Positions 45,007-54,243 of a stretch of 64,000 nucleotides of DNA are shown in pieces. The translations under genes and the position numbers were made by a program. Position 1 is the first letter of the stretch; each line of letters begins with the position of its first letter. Where the stretch lies: assembly GCF_044068515.1 (NCBI RefSeq), contig NZ_JBIPKI010000007.1, forward strand, positions 8,962 to 72,961. Direction: 5' to 3'. The notes under the pieces are model-generated. The model had not been told where the DNA came from and made no database searches. It saw only the letters and a list, made by a program, of their open reading frames with translations. This stretch comes from Desulfurivibrio sp044068515. GTDB taxonomy: Bacteria; Desulfobacterota; Desulfobulbia; Desulfobulbales; Desulfurivibrionaceae.

Positions 45007-45179
45007 CGAGATAAACCTCCGGTTCACAGATTTTTGGCAAAATGGTCAGTTCCGGAAAAAACCGCTGGGCCAGGCGGTCGGTTGGGGAACAGGTTGTTTT
45101 CGGAGCTCCTTTGGCCTGCAACTATGGTCGATCATGTCATCCCCGGAGATCCGGACGGGGAGTTTGCTCTCCTGCTGCC

Positions 45180-46472
45180 TTACCAATCCTGGCGGGGCGA
45201 CCATTGGGGCATAAAATGATTGCCCGGTTCATTGGCAAACAGCACCCGCAGGCCGGTGCCGTTAAGGAAGATGGCGCAGATTTCCTCACGGTTGTTACGA
45301 TTGCGGGAAAACACCAGCTGGCGGCCATCCGGAGACCAGCTCGGGGATTCATGGTGGCCCCAGCCGCGGGTTACCTGGGTCGGAGCGCCACCATCGGGAC
45401 TGATGAGGAAAATGTGCAGGGCTCCTTCCACCCGTCCGGTGTAAGCAATCCATTTGCCGTCGGGGGACCAGCTCGGGGTGGTATTATCATTGCCCTGAAA
45501 GGTCAGGCGGTTTACCGCCATGGTCCGCATATCCATGATATAAATCTGGGGGGTCCCACTGCGGTCGGAGACAAAGGCCAGGCGCCGGCCGTCCGGGGAA
45601 AAGCTGGGGGAGACATTGACCCCTTCGCCATGAGTAAGGCGGCGGATTATGCGGCCGTCATTCTCAGCCAGGTACAGGTCGGGATTGCCGTCACGGCTCA
45701 GGGTCAGGACCATCCGCTCCCCGTCCGGCGGCCACGATGGGGTTATGTTGAGGCCGACCCAGCGGGAAATGGGCCGGGTCGATTTTAATTCACGAATGTT
45801 GGTCTGGTATAGATTGGCGTTGCCCCGGTGGTGCGAGGTGTAGGTCAGGTGATTGCCGTCCCTGGTAAAACGAGGAGCCACCGTCAGAAACTGGTGGTGG
45901 GTAACCTGGCGGATATTGTCGCCCAGGATATCGGCCAGGTATACTTCCTGGTGGCCGCTGGCGTCGGAAACAAAGGCGATCCTGCTCTGGCTGACCCCTT
46001 TCTCCCCGGTCAGCACTTCCACAACTTCATCGCAAAAGCGCAGCAGCATTTGGCGGACCATTTGCCGGGGGGCCTGGTAACGGCGACCATGAATCATCCG
46101 GCCGGCGGCAATATCCTGCAGCCGCAGTTCAAGGTTGAAGTTACCCCCTTCTTCGCTGTAGCGGCCCAGGATGACAAACTCGGCCCCCTGCCGGGTCCAG
46201 TTGACGTCCTGGCGCTCGCCGTAAAGTTTAGGATCGATAAGCTCGACAAAGCCGTGGAATTCCAGGGCCCGGCCCAGGATATCCGCCATTCTCCGGCCAT
46301 CAACCGAAGGGGGCGCCTCCGCCCGATTCTGGTCCACCAGGGGCGGCACCGCCATGGGAATCTTGCGTAATTCCGGCGAGGTAATATCCAGGTAAATCCT
46401 GGCGGCGGCCTCATTGGCAGGGTAAAAACAGAGGAGCAAAGGCAGCAGCAACAGAATGTATTTCGTTTTCAT
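45180..46472 (-). CDS. tolB: Tol-Pal system beta-propeller protein TolB
   Basis: This protein of about 430 residues has a signal peptide ending in the AAA region near residue 25, an N-terminal alpha/beta domain (PEFV-type ALEFHGFVELIDPKLYG, EFVILGRYSEEGG) and a C-terminal beta-propeller built from repeats such as NVSPSFSPDGRRLAFVSDRS and TTPSWSPDGKWIAYTGRVEG. TolB is periplasmic and links TolA to Pal in outer-membrane constriction. It lies between tolA and cpoB on one strand; the pal gene that normally follows tolB is absent. ATG 46472 is preferred over GTG 46478. Confidence 0.94.
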   Translation of the reverse strand: MKTKYILLLLPLLLCFYPANEAAARIYLDITSPELRKIPMAVPPLVDQNRAEAPPSVDGRRMADILGRALEFHGFVELIDPKLYGERQDVNWTRQGAEFVILGRYSEEGGNFNLELRLQDIAAGRMIHGRRYQAPRQMVRQMLLRFCDEVVEVLTGEKGVSQSRIAFVSDASGHQEVYLADILGDNIRQVTHHQFLTVAPRFTRDGNHLTYTSHHRGNANLYQTNIRELKSTRPISRWVGLNITPSWPPDGERMVLTLSRDGNPDLYLAENDGRIIRRLTHGEGVNVSPSFSPDGRRLAFVSDRSGTPQIYIMDMRTMAVNRLTFQGNDNTTPSWSPDGKWIAYTGRVEGALHIFLISPDGGAPTQVTRGWGHHESPSWSPDGRQLVFSRNRNNREEICAIFLNGTGLRVLFANEPGNHFMPQWSPRQDW

Positions 46473-46562
46473 GATCACGGATAACCCATTACTTTGATCT
46501 GTTTTAACTAACAGTAGAAGAATTTCAGCTCGTTGAGCACCGGCCTGCGGCGCGGGCGCCAG

Positions 46563-47501
46563 TTAAAAAACCTCCCCGGGCCGGAAGCGCAGGCCGATTT
46601 CCATTTCGTTTTGCCGCAGGGCCGCAGGAAAGGGCGGCATGGGAGCGGCATCCTGAATGGTTTTCTGAACAATTTGGTTAAAATACATGTTTTCCGCCCG
46701 CATTTCAAACTCCGAGTCGCGGAGGCTGCCGTCGCGGCGGACGGTGATAACGATCACTGCCAACAGGTCCTTGTCCCAGGTGGGCAAGTTGGGTAGTGAC
46801 CAGTGCGCCTGGATATGGCTGGTTAGCCTGATCAGATATTCCCGGGTGGCGGCATCCACCGCGGCATCGCCGCCGCGGGTACCGGCGGCGGCGGGGGCCG
46901 GGGCGGTTGTTGCCGGCGGCTGGCTGGCCCGGGGAGCGGGTGCCTGGGCCTGGATGGCGGCGATTCTGGCATCAAGAGCCTGTTGCCGGGCTAGTTCCGC
47001 TTCCCGCTCCGCGTCCCGGGCCCGAGCCTCCAGGCGAAAAGATTCCCGCAGTTGCTGGAGGCGCTGTTCGTCCTGACTGGTGCGAGCCGGTCGGGTGGAC
47101 AAAGGAGGGGAGGGGGCAGCGGGAGCCGGGCGGGTTACCGCCACCTTGGCCGGTTCGCTGGGAGCTATGGTTCGCGGATCGGCCGGTGGGGCCGGGGCGG
47201 CGGGAACTGGTACCGGCGGGGTTGCCGCCGCTGGGATGGGGGCGGGTGATTGAGGGGGCGGCGGGCTTTCAGGCTGCGGGGCCGGCGTCGGTTGCTGGGG
47301 AGCCGGAGTGGCCGGGGCCAATTCAGCGACATTCAACAGGCTGACCGTCTGGATATCCAGCGGCGGCCGCTGCCGCTGAAAAAAACTCAGACTGGGCGCA
47401 AGCAGGGCCGGCAACAGGACCAATAGATGAATTCCTATAGCCAGGGCCAGGGGGGTTCTCCATGGCTGTTGCGGCCCGACTGTGTTCAATGTCTGCTTCA
47501 C
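46563..47501 (-). CDS. tolA: TolA-like protein with TonB-type C-terminal domain
   Basis: This 312-residue protein has one N-terminal membrane helix (LALAIGIHLLVLLPALL), a long Pro/Ala-rich and then Arg/Glu/Ala-rich periplasmic stretch (60-205), and a C-terminal TolA/TonB-like domain (REYLIRLTSHIQAHWSLPNL, VIVITVRRDGSLRDSEFE). It would transmit force from TolQR to TolB and the outer membrane. The middle part is Pro-rich rather than the lysine-alanine helix of E. coli TolA. Position after tolQ and tolR decides TolA over TonB. The GTG start lacks a clear ribosome site. Confidence 0.87.
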   Translation of the reverse strand: MKQTLNTVGPQQPWRTPLALAIGIHLLVLLPALLAPSLSFFQRQRPPLDIQTVSLLNVAELAPATPAPQQPTPAPQPESPPPPQSPAPIPAAATPPVPVPAAPAPPADPRTIAPSEPAKVAVTRPAPAAPSPPLSTRPARTSQDEQRLQQLRESFRLEARARDAEREAELARQQALDARIAAIQAQAPAPRASQPPATTAPAPAAAGTRGGDAAVDAATREYLIRLTSHIQAHWSLPNLPTWDKDLLAVIVITVRRDGSLRDSEFEMRAENMYFNQIVQKTIQDAAPMPPFPAALRQNEMEIGLRFRPGEVF

Positions 47502-47554
47502 CTGGATTATGATTATACTTATGCCGGTTTCCCGGCTTTTACCGTGCTGGCTGG

Positions 47555-47980
47555 TCAGCGCGAGGGAGGCTGGGTAATCATCCCCAACTGGTCGAAACCG
47601 GCTTCCTTGATGTCGGCCATGATTGCCACCACCAGGCCGTAAGGTACTTCCCGGTCGGCCCGGAGCAACACGGTCTGGTCGGTGCCGCGCCGCTGAGCCA
47701 GGGCGGCAAGTTGTTGACGCAAGAGCACCTGGGTGCCCTTGATATCATCGAAATAAATTTCACCATCCTTGTCGATGGTAATCATCACCGGGGTTTCCGC
47801 CTGCCGCAAGGGGCGGGAGGTTGTTTCGGGCAGGTCCACGTCAACTCCCTGGGTCATCATGGGCGCGGCGATCATGAAGATGATCAGCAGCACCAGCATT
47901 ACGTCCACCAGCGGGGTGACGTTGATGTCGGAAACCAGCCGGCGAGAGCCCCTGCCGGCGGGAGGGATGTCAAAGGCCAT
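47555..47980 (-). CDS. tolR: biopolymer transport protein TolR (ExbD family)
   Basis: This 141-residue protein has a single membrane helix with the proton-path Asp in SDINVTPLVDVMLVLLIIFM and a periplasmic domain ending near VPYGLVVAIMADIKEAGF. With TolQ it forms the proton-driven stator that energises TolA. The start is three bases after the tolQ stop. The family includes ExbD; context decides for TolR. Confidence 0.92.
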   Translation of the reverse strand: MAFDIPPAGRGSRRLVSDINVTPLVDVMLVLLIIFMIAAPMMTQGVDVDLPETTSRPLRQAETPVMITIDKDGEIYFDDIKGTQVLLRQQLAALAQRRGTDQTVLLRADREVPYGLVVAIMADIKEAGFDQLGMITQPPSR

Positions 47981-47983
47981 CGT

Positions 47984-48706
47984 TCAGCTCCTGGCTGCCT
48001 CGGTTGCGGTCTGGGCCGTCACAGTGCGGCGGCTGAGAAAGTCCCTTTCGATAAGATTGATAAAATCGGTGGCAAAGGCCTGGGAACGGCTTTCAATATC
48101 GGCCAGTTGATTGGTGTAGTAATTGTAAAAAACCACCGCCGGGATCGCCACGGCCAGTCCGGCGGCGGTTACCACCAGGGCTTCGGATACCCCGGGAGCG
48201 ACCACGGCCAGGGAGGCTGAGCCCCGTACCCCGATGTCGTGAAAGGAAGTCATGATGCCCCAGACCGTGCCGAACAAACCGATAAAGGGGCTGGCGCTGC
48301 CGGTTGAGGCCAGAAAGGGCAGGGAACTGCCCAGGCGGGACATTTCGCTGGCCATGCTCTTGTTGGCGACCCTTTTCAGGGGCTCCATTCCCGCCAGGCG
48401 GTTCTCCAGCCTCAATTCCCCGCCCTGGGATTTATTGAGTTTCTGCAGTTCCTGGTAGGCGGCCCGGAAAATCGCGGCCTCCGGTGTTTCTTCACTCTGC
48501 TTGGCGGTCTTGTAAGCTTCGGCCAGATCCTTGCATTTCCAGAATCTTTCCACGAATTCATTCGAGTCGCGCCTGACCTTGCGGTAGAGAAATTCCTTCT
48601 GGAAGACAATGAACCAGGAATAGAGGGACATAACCAGCAGCAACAGGATAACGCCTTTGATCGTCATCCCGGCTTCCATAAACATGGCAAAAACGTTCAG
48701 TTCCAC
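47984..48706 (-). CDS. tolQ: biopolymer transport protein TolQ (ExbB family)
   Basis: This 240-residue inner-membrane protein has three membrane helices, one near the N-terminus (GVILLLLVMSLYSWFIVF) and two in the region SPFIGLFGTVWGIMTSFHDI and APGVSEALVVTAAGLAVAIP, with the conserved Thr and Pro of the proton channel. It is the pentameric stator of the Tol system. A GTG start is supported by AAGGAT about ten bases upstream. It heads the operon tolQ-tolR-tolA-tolB-cpoB. The 260 bp upstream contain no credible gene. Confidence 0.93.
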   Translation of the reverse strand: MELNVFAMFMEAGMTIKGVILLLLVMSLYSWFIVFQKEFLYRKVRRDSNEFVERFWKCKDLAEAYKTAKQSEETPEAAIFRAAYQELQKLNKSQGGELRLENRLAGMEPLKRVANKSMASEMSRLGSSLPFLASTGSASPFIGLFGTVWGIMTSFHDIGVRGSASLAVVAPGVSEALVVTAAGLAVAIPAVVFYNYYTNQLADIESRSQAFATDFINLIERDFLSRRTVTAQTATEAARS

Positions 48707-48966
48707 GGTGCTGAAATCCTTATAGATATGGCATGAGGGGGACCGATATGGTTCACGGGATCGGCCTGTTTGGGGCGGAATCGGACAACTTCGGCGATAA
48801 TACCTTTTTTTTCGTTAAAGCGCAATGCGCCGCCCTGTTCATGGACAACCCGCCGGCCGGGCTTGTTCCGCCAACCCGCCAGGATTTGGCGGAGGGAGGC
48901 CAGCTAAAAAAATTTTAACTTAATTTAATAGTCAGGATGATGTAGGGAGCTTGATCATAAAAAAAG

Positions 48967-50634
48967 TCAGGCGGGGTCCGGCAGGTGGACGGTGAAGGTG
49001 GTGCCCTGGTCAGCCATGCTGTGAACCGTGATTTGGCCGCCGTGAGCGGTGATGATTTGATGGGCGATGGCCAGGCCCAGGCCGGTGCCTTCCTGGCGGG
49101 TGGTGAAGTAAGGGTTGAATATTTTTGCCTGCACCTGCGGAGTCATGCCCTTGCCGCTGTCGCGGATCCTGATGCTGATGCCGGCCCGACCCTGATGAAT
49201 TTCTCTGCGGGCGCTGCTTTCAATTGTCCCCCCGGCGGGCATGGCCTGGCAGGCATTGCTGAGCAGATTTATCAGCACTTGCCGCAGCTGTTCGCGATCC
49301 GCCCAAACCTTGATATTGGCCGGCACGGAACAAGTCAGGTGATGGTCGGCGGCGCAGGTCGGGGTTTGGCTCAGCAGGGCGCCGCTTTCCTTGCAGAGTT
49401 CTTTAAGATTGATCCAATCCTGATGGGGCGTGGCCGGCCGCGAAAAAAGCAGAAAATTCCTGATGGCCGCTTCCAGGCGGTCGCATTCCCGGGTAATTAT
49501 GGCCAGCAGATTGGCCTGGTCGGAATGCCCTTGCAGTCGGCGGGCCAGCAGCTGGGCCGAACCGGAGATGGCGGCCAGGGGATTGCGGAATTCGTGGGCT
49601 ATGCCCGCGGCCATTTCCCCCACCGCGGCCATTTTCTCACTCTGGCGGATTCTGGCCTCCATTTCCCGGATCCGGCTCAGATCGCGGAGGGATAGAATGT
49701 AGTTTTTCTCTTCATGATTGGTGCCGTGCAAACGGCTCCAGGAGTAGCCCAGCGGAATTTTATCTCCGTTTTTACGGGTTATCTCGCCCTCCGCCCGGGT
49801 TGTTGCTTCCAGGTTGCCGTAGGATTTGATTTCGGGGAAAATCTCATTTACCGGCCGTCCTAAGGCCTCTTCAGCCCGGTAGCCGCTGACTCTTTCCGCT
49901 GCCCGGTTGAACGAGGTGATCATCCGGTCCTCGTTGACGGTGGCAATCCCGCTGGCGATATCGTCGAAAATCTGTTTGTAGAGAATGTTCAGCTGGTCAA
50001 AGCTGGAGGTGGTGCGGGAAAGAGCCGCCTCGGTACGGTAAAGGCGGTGGGCCAGGGCCGCTCCCAGGCCGGCGACGAAGAAAAAAGAAAGGCCGTTGAT
50101 GGCAAAGAGGTTCAATAGCCTTTCCAGACTGGCGGCCGGCCTGGGGCCCATGGTCAGCAGGTTGAAGTCGAACTGAATATACTCAAGCAGCAGCAGGCCG
50201 CCGAAGGCCATGGTGCAAAGGGCCGCCATCAGCAGGGCGCCGCGATGGAAGAGCATGAAGCTGCCGGCGATGATCGGCAGAAAGTAAACCACGGTAAAAA
50301 GTGACTGGCTGGTGCCGCTGAAAAAAACCAGGCAGGAGATCAGCAGGATGTCAAAAGCGATTTGCAGCGAGGCGAATCGGCGAATATTATCGATTCGGCC
50401 GAGCAGGGCGGCGGAAATGATGGTGAAGAGATAGACTGCGGCGATGAAGAGCAGCGGGTAGAGGAATTTGTCGGTGGTCAGGCGGTGGCCCTTGGCCTCG
50501 AGGACGGCGGTGATTCCCAGGATCAGGGTCAGAAAGATTACCCGCAGCAGAAAAGACCAGGCCAGTTGCCGTTTGAGGCGCGAGTCGGCATCGCTTCCCG
50601 GCGGATGGTGATCTTGGCGCAGCAAGGCAAGCAT
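48967..50634 (-). CDS. membrane sensor histidine kinase, PilS-like
   Basis: This 555-residue kinase has about six membrane helices in the first 200 residues (such as VIFLTLILGITAVLE, ALLMAALCTMAFGGLLLLEY and LFAINGLSFFFVAGLG), a PAS domain at about 215-325, a HisKA domain with the phospho-His in AGIAHEFRNPLAAISG near residue 355, and an ATPase domain with INLLSNACQAMPAGG and GTGLGLAIAHQI. This topology is that of PilS, which controls type IV pilin genes. It lies five bases after its partner regulator. No pilin gene is in the window, so the target is unproven. Confidence 0.86.
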   Translation of the reverse strand: MLALLRQDHHPPGSDADSRLKRQLAWSFLLRVIFLTLILGITAVLEAKGHRLTTDKFLYPLLFIAAVYLFTIISAALLGRIDNIRRFASLQIAFDILLISCLVFFSGTSQSLFTVVYFLPIIAGSFMLFHRGALLMAALCTMAFGGLLLLEYIQFDFNLLTMGPRPAASLERLLNLFAINGLSFFFVAGLGAALAHRLYRTEAALSRTTSSFDQLNILYKQIFDDIASGIATVNEDRMITSFNRAAERVSGYRAEEALGRPVNEIFPEIKSYGNLEATTRAEGEITRKNGDKIPLGYSWSRLHGTNHEEKNYILSLRDLSRIREMEARIRQSEKMAAVGEMAAGIAHEFRNPLAAISGSAQLLARRLQGHSDQANLLAIITRECDRLEAAIRNFLLFSRPATPHQDWINLKELCKESGALLSQTPTCAADHHLTCSVPANIKVWADREQLRQVLINLLSNACQAMPAGGTIESSARREIHQGRAGISIRIRDSGKGMTPQVQAKIFNPYFTTRQEGTGLGLAIAHQIITAHGGQITVHSMADQGTTFTVHLPDPA

Positions 50635-50639
50635 GGAGC

Positions 50640-52028
50640 TCAGTCCCCGATACCGTATTTCTTGATCTTGTAGCGCAGGGAACGAAAGCTGGTCTTGAGC
50701 AGATCGGCGGCCCTGGTCTTGGAGTGGCCCGCCTTCTCCAGGGCGCTGACAATCAGCTCTCGCTCCAGGTCGGCCAGGGCCGGCTCCAGCCCGCGGCTGA
50801 ACACATCGTCGGCGATGGTTTCAAGCCCGGCCCCTTGAGAAGAGTCAACCTGCTCCCGGTTGCGGCGATGGCCGGAGAGGGTCAGGCTTTCCGGCAGGAT
50901 TATCTGGGAGTTTTCCATGGCCACTCCGCGCTCGATGATGTTTTCCAGCTCGCGCACGTTGCCGGGAAAGTCATAATTCATCAGCACTTCCATGGCATAG
51001 GATGATATCCGTCGGATATCCTTGCGGAAAAGCCGGGCGTATTTGGCGAGAAAATGGTCCACCAGAAGGGGCACGTCGCCCTTGCGTTCCCGCAGGGGCG
51101 GAACCCGGATCGGAACCACCGCCAGGCGATAAAAAAGATCCTCCCGAAAGCGGCCGGCAATGACTTCCTGTTCCAGATCCTTGTTGGTGGCGGAAATTAC
51201 CCGGATATTGATGCGGATGCTCTCCGTTGATCCCACCCGCTTGATCTCACGCTCCTGGAGGACCCGTAGCAGCTTGGTTTGGATCAGCGGGCTCAGTTCG
51301 CCGATTTCATCAAGGAAAGCGGTGCCGTGATTGGCCTGCTCGAAAAGGCCGGCCCGGTTGGCCGCGGCCCCGGTGAAGGCCCCCTTGGTGTGGCCGAAAA
51401 CTTCGCTTTCAAACAGGCTTTCGGGGATGGCGCTGCAGACGATGGGAACGAATTCATGTTCGGCGGCTGCGCTCAGCCGGTGAATGGCCCGGGCCACCAG
51501 TTCCTTGCCGGTGCCCGATTCTCCGTGGATCAGGATATTGGCCTGGGTGGCCGCTACCCGCTGGATGATATCGTAGATCTTGAGCATTTCGGCGCTGCCG
51601 CCGATGATGCCTTCGAACTCTTTGGTCCGGGCCGGGATACCTGCCGTTGCCGGAGTCGCTTCCGCCGGGCGGCTGTTCAGGGCGGCCTCGACGATATCCT
51701 TAATTTCTTCGACCTTGAAAGGCTTGGTAATATAGTCGAAAGCCCCGCTTTTCATGGCGGTGACCGCGTCATCCGGAGAGGCATAGGCGGTGACCAGGAC
51801 CACCGGCAAAGTAGGCTTGATTTCCTTGACTCGGGCCAACAGGGCCAGGCCGTCAGGTGGCGGCATCCTGATATCGGAGATCAGCAGGTCGAATTCCTCC
51901 CCCTGCAAAAACTCCAGGGCTTGCGCACCGTTGCCGGCGCACTCCACTGCGAATCCCTCATCTTCCAGCAAAATCTTGAGGAATTCACGCATGCTGAGTT
52001 CGTCGTCGACCACCAGAATTTTGCTCAT
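50640..52028 (-). CDS. sigma-54-dependent response regulator, PilR/NtrC family
   Basis: This 462-residue activator has a receiver domain with the phospho-acceptor Asp in DLLISDIRMP near residue 53, an AAA+ domain with Walker A GESGTGKELVARAI and the sigma-54-contacting GAFTGA loop in FGHTKGAFTGAAANRAG, and a Fis-type helix-turn-helix at the C-terminus (AGHSKTRAADLLKTSFRSL). It precedes and is probably cotranscribed with the PilS-like kinase. PilR is the closest identity. It could also serve the sigma-54-like promoter seen at 26948, but nothing links them. Confidence 0.9.
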   Translation of the reverse strand: MSKILVVDDELSMREFLKILLEDEGFAVECAGNGAQALEFLQGEEFDLLISDIRMPPPDGLALLARVKEIKPTLPVVLVTAYASPDDAVTAMKSGAFDYITKPFKVEEIKDIVEAALNSRPAEATPATAGIPARTKEFEGIIGGSAEMLKIYDIIQRVAATQANILIHGESGTGKELVARAIHRLSAAAEHEFVPIVCSAIPESLFESEVFGHTKGAFTGAAANRAGLFEQANHGTAFLDEIGELSPLIQTKLLRVLQEREIKRVGSTESIRINIRVISATNKDLEQEVIAGRFREDLFYRLAVVPIRVPPLRERKGDVPLLVDHFLAKYARLFRKDIRRISSYAMEVLMNYDFPGNVRELENIIERGVAMENSQIILPESLTLSGHRRNREQVDSSQGAGLETIADDVFSRGLEPALADLERELIVSALEKAGHSKTRAADLLKTSFRSLRYKIKKYGIGD

Positions 52029-52172
52029 GGCGGCGATTATAACGCAGTGAGGTCAAACTGGGAACAGGAAAGGGACTCAAGGTTATGGCTGGGACCGGAA
52101 GGGCAGGACAAGTTGGAAACCCGCAAAATTTTCTTAAGGCGTCCGTCAGCCGAGGCGGGCGAAATTTGTGAC

Positions 52173-52208
52173 AAAAAAAGGGACGCGCCCTGATTCAGGG
52201 CGCGTCCC
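52173..52208 (-). terminator. strong terminator of the symporter operon
   Basis: GGGACGCGCCCT and AGGGCGCGTCCC form a perfect 12-bp stem with a 5-base loop, followed on the minus strand by seven T. It lies about 120 bases beyond the symporter stop. Confidence 0.85.
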
Positions 52209-52260
52209 ATGGTTTTTAAAGTTTAAACAGGCTTTGCAAATCGGCCAAACATCTTCCGGT

Positions 52261-52302
52261 TCGACCAGCCCCGTGGGCAAACAAGTCCCCGGGGCTGGTC
52301 GA
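52261..52302 (-). repeat. 13-bp perfect stem in the symporter 3' region
   Basis: TCGACCAGCCCCG (52261-52273) and CGGGGCTGGTCGA (52290-52302) pair perfectly around a 16-base loop. It has no T-run and precedes the true terminator on the minus strand, so it may protect the message end. Confidence 0.6.
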
Positions 52303-52326
52303 GCCAGGTTGGTTTAGCCATTGTAA

Positions 52327-54102
52327 TTAATGATCGTAGGCGCTGCTGGCCCCCCGCGGGTAGCGAATGCTGTCCACCATTTCCTGAACCTCCTTGGGCG
52401 GGGGCGGAGTCAGCCGGGAAACCACCAGGGTGACGATGAAGTTCAGGGCCATGCCCACCGCGCCGATGCCTTCAGCGCTGATCCCCAGGAACCAGGGCGC
52501 GGCCCCCATGAAGTTGACATGGATGATATAGAGGAAAGTAAAGCCCATCCCCAGGATCATCCCGGCGATGGCTCCTTCCCGGTTGGTGCGTTTGTCGAAA
52601 ATGCCCAGCACGATGATCGGGAAGAAGGAGGAGGCCGCCAAGCCGAAGGCAAAGGCCACCACCTGGGCCACGAATCCTGGTGGATTGATTCCGAAGTATC
52701 CCGCGACCATGACCGCAAGACCGATCATTACCCGGCCCACCAGGAGCCGTTGCGCCTCCGTCGCCTTGCGGTTGATCATGCGGTAATAGAGATCGTGGGA
52801 AATCGAGGATGAAACCACGATCAGCAGACCGGAGGCGGTGGATAGGGCTGCCGCCAGGCCACCGGCGGCCACCAGGGCGATGATCCAGGCCGGCAACTGG
52901 GCGATTTCCGGGTTGGCCAGCACCATGATATCCCGGTCAATAAAGACTTCATTGGCGTTGTCGGTGGGAGTGTTGTTCAGCAGCCGTTGACCCCATTCGC
53001 CGGCCTCACCGGTGAAGCTGGGGCGACCGCTGAAGGCGTCGCCGGGCCCGTACTGGATGATCCCGTCGTTATTCTTGTCGACCCAGGCAATCAGGCCGGT
53101 CTGCTCCCAGTTCCGCACCCAGGAAGGCGCCTCGCTGTAGGGGGTTTCATGCAGGGTGTTGATCATGTTGTAACGGGCAAAGGAAGCTACGGCCGGAGCG
53201 GTGGTATAGAGGATGGCGATGAAAAGCAGGGCGTAACCGGCCGAAATCCGGGCGCCGCGTACGCTGGGTACGGTATAGAAGCGGATGATCACGTGGGGCA
53301 GGCCGGCGGTGCCGACCATCAGGGCCAGAGTGATGCAGAAAACATCCAGCATGCTTTTGCTGCCCGGTCCGAAAGCCTGGGTGTATTCGGCAAAACCCAA
53401 ATCGCGGTGCAGGGCGTCGATGGTCTCGAGCAGGTATTTGCCGGTATTGGGCCCATCGGAAATCGCCCCGCCGAAGCCGATCTGGGGCAGGGGGTGGCCG
53501 GTGATCATGATCGAGATGGCCACCGCCGGAATCAGGTAAGCGATGATCAGGACCACGTACTGGGCCACCTGGGTGTAGGTAATCCCTTTCATCCCACCGA
53601 GGGCGGCATAGAAAAAGACGATGGCCATGCCGATGAAAACCCCGGTGTTGACATCGACTTCGAGAAAACGGCTGAAAACGATGCCGACCCCGCGCATCTG
53701 GCCGGCGACATAGGTCAGTGAGATGAAGATGGCGCAGATCAGGGCGACGAAACGGGCGGTATCGGAGTAATAACGATCGCCGACAAAGTCCGGCACCGTG
53801 AATTTGCCGAACTTACGCAGGTAGGGGGCCAGCAGCAAGGCCAGCAGCACGTAGCCGCCGGTCCAGCCCAGGAGGTAGATGGAACCACCGTAACCCATGA
53901 AGGAAACCATTCCGGCCATGGAGATGAAGGACGCGGCGCTCATCCAGTCGGCGGCGGTGGCCATTCCGTTGGCCAGGGGGGAAACCCCGCCGCCGGCCAC
54001 GTAAAATCCCTTGGTGGTTTTAACCCGGGAAATCCAGGCAATGGTGAGGTAGATGCTGAAGGTCAGACCCACCATAATGTAGGTCCAGGCCAGAATCGAC
54101 AT
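52327..54102 (-). CDS. sodium:solute symporter, acetate permease-like
   Basis: This 591-residue membrane protein belongs to the SSS family, in the subgroup that pairs with a DUF4212 small subunit; relatives include the acetate permease ActP. About thirteen helices are visible, with ATAADWMSAASFISMAGMVS near residue 50, YVAGQMRGVGIVFSR, and AAGGLAAALSTASGLLIVVS near 420, all typical. A hydrophilic insert of about 320-390 has an EF-hand-like calcium motif starting DKNNDGIIQ at residue 342. A ribosome site AGGAGAGAAACC precedes the ATG. The transported solute is not certain; acetate or another short monocarboxylate is likely. Confidence 0.88.
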   Translation of the reverse strand: MSILAWTYIMVGLTFSIYLTIAWISRVKTTKGFYVAGGGVSPLANGMATAADWMSAASFISMAGMVSFMGYGGSIYLLGWTGGYVLLALLLAPYLRKFGKFTVPDFVGDRYYSDTARFVALICAIFISLTYVAGQMRGVGIVFSRFLEVDVNTGVFIGMAIVFFYAALGGMKGITYTQVAQYVVLIIAYLIPAVAISIMITGHPLPQIGFGGAISDGPNTGKYLLETIDALHRDLGFAEYTQAFGPGSKSMLDVFCITLALMVGTAGLPHVIIRFYTVPSVRGARISAGYALLFIAILYTTAPAVASFARYNMINTLHETPYSEAPSWVRNWEQTGLIAWVDKNNDGIIQYGPGDAFSGRPSFTGEAGEWGQRLLNNTPTDNANEVFIDRDIMVLANPEIAQLPAWIIALVAAGGLAAALSTASGLLIVVSSSISHDLYYRMINRKATEAQRLLVGRVMIGLAVMVAGYFGINPPGFVAQVVAFAFGLAASSFFPIIVLGIFDKRTNREGAIAGMILGMGFTFLYIIHVNFMGAAPWFLGISAEGIGAVGMALNFIVTLVVSRLTPPPPKEVQEMVDSIRYPRGASSAYDH

Positions 54103-54243
54103 GGTTTCTCTCCTTAAGATATATTTGGATATATATGTTTTTTGGTTAACCGTTGCTCGCTGAAAGCCGCAAATATCCGTTGATCCCCCAAAATCGACGG
54201 ATTTGATCCGCTGCGCGGCCGGGCGAAGCGCGGTTGAGCAGGA

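Noticed and set aside
48733..48918. 61-codon frame upstream of tolQ
   Set aside because: No ribosome site, no recognisable features, and it lies in the probable tolQ promoter region.
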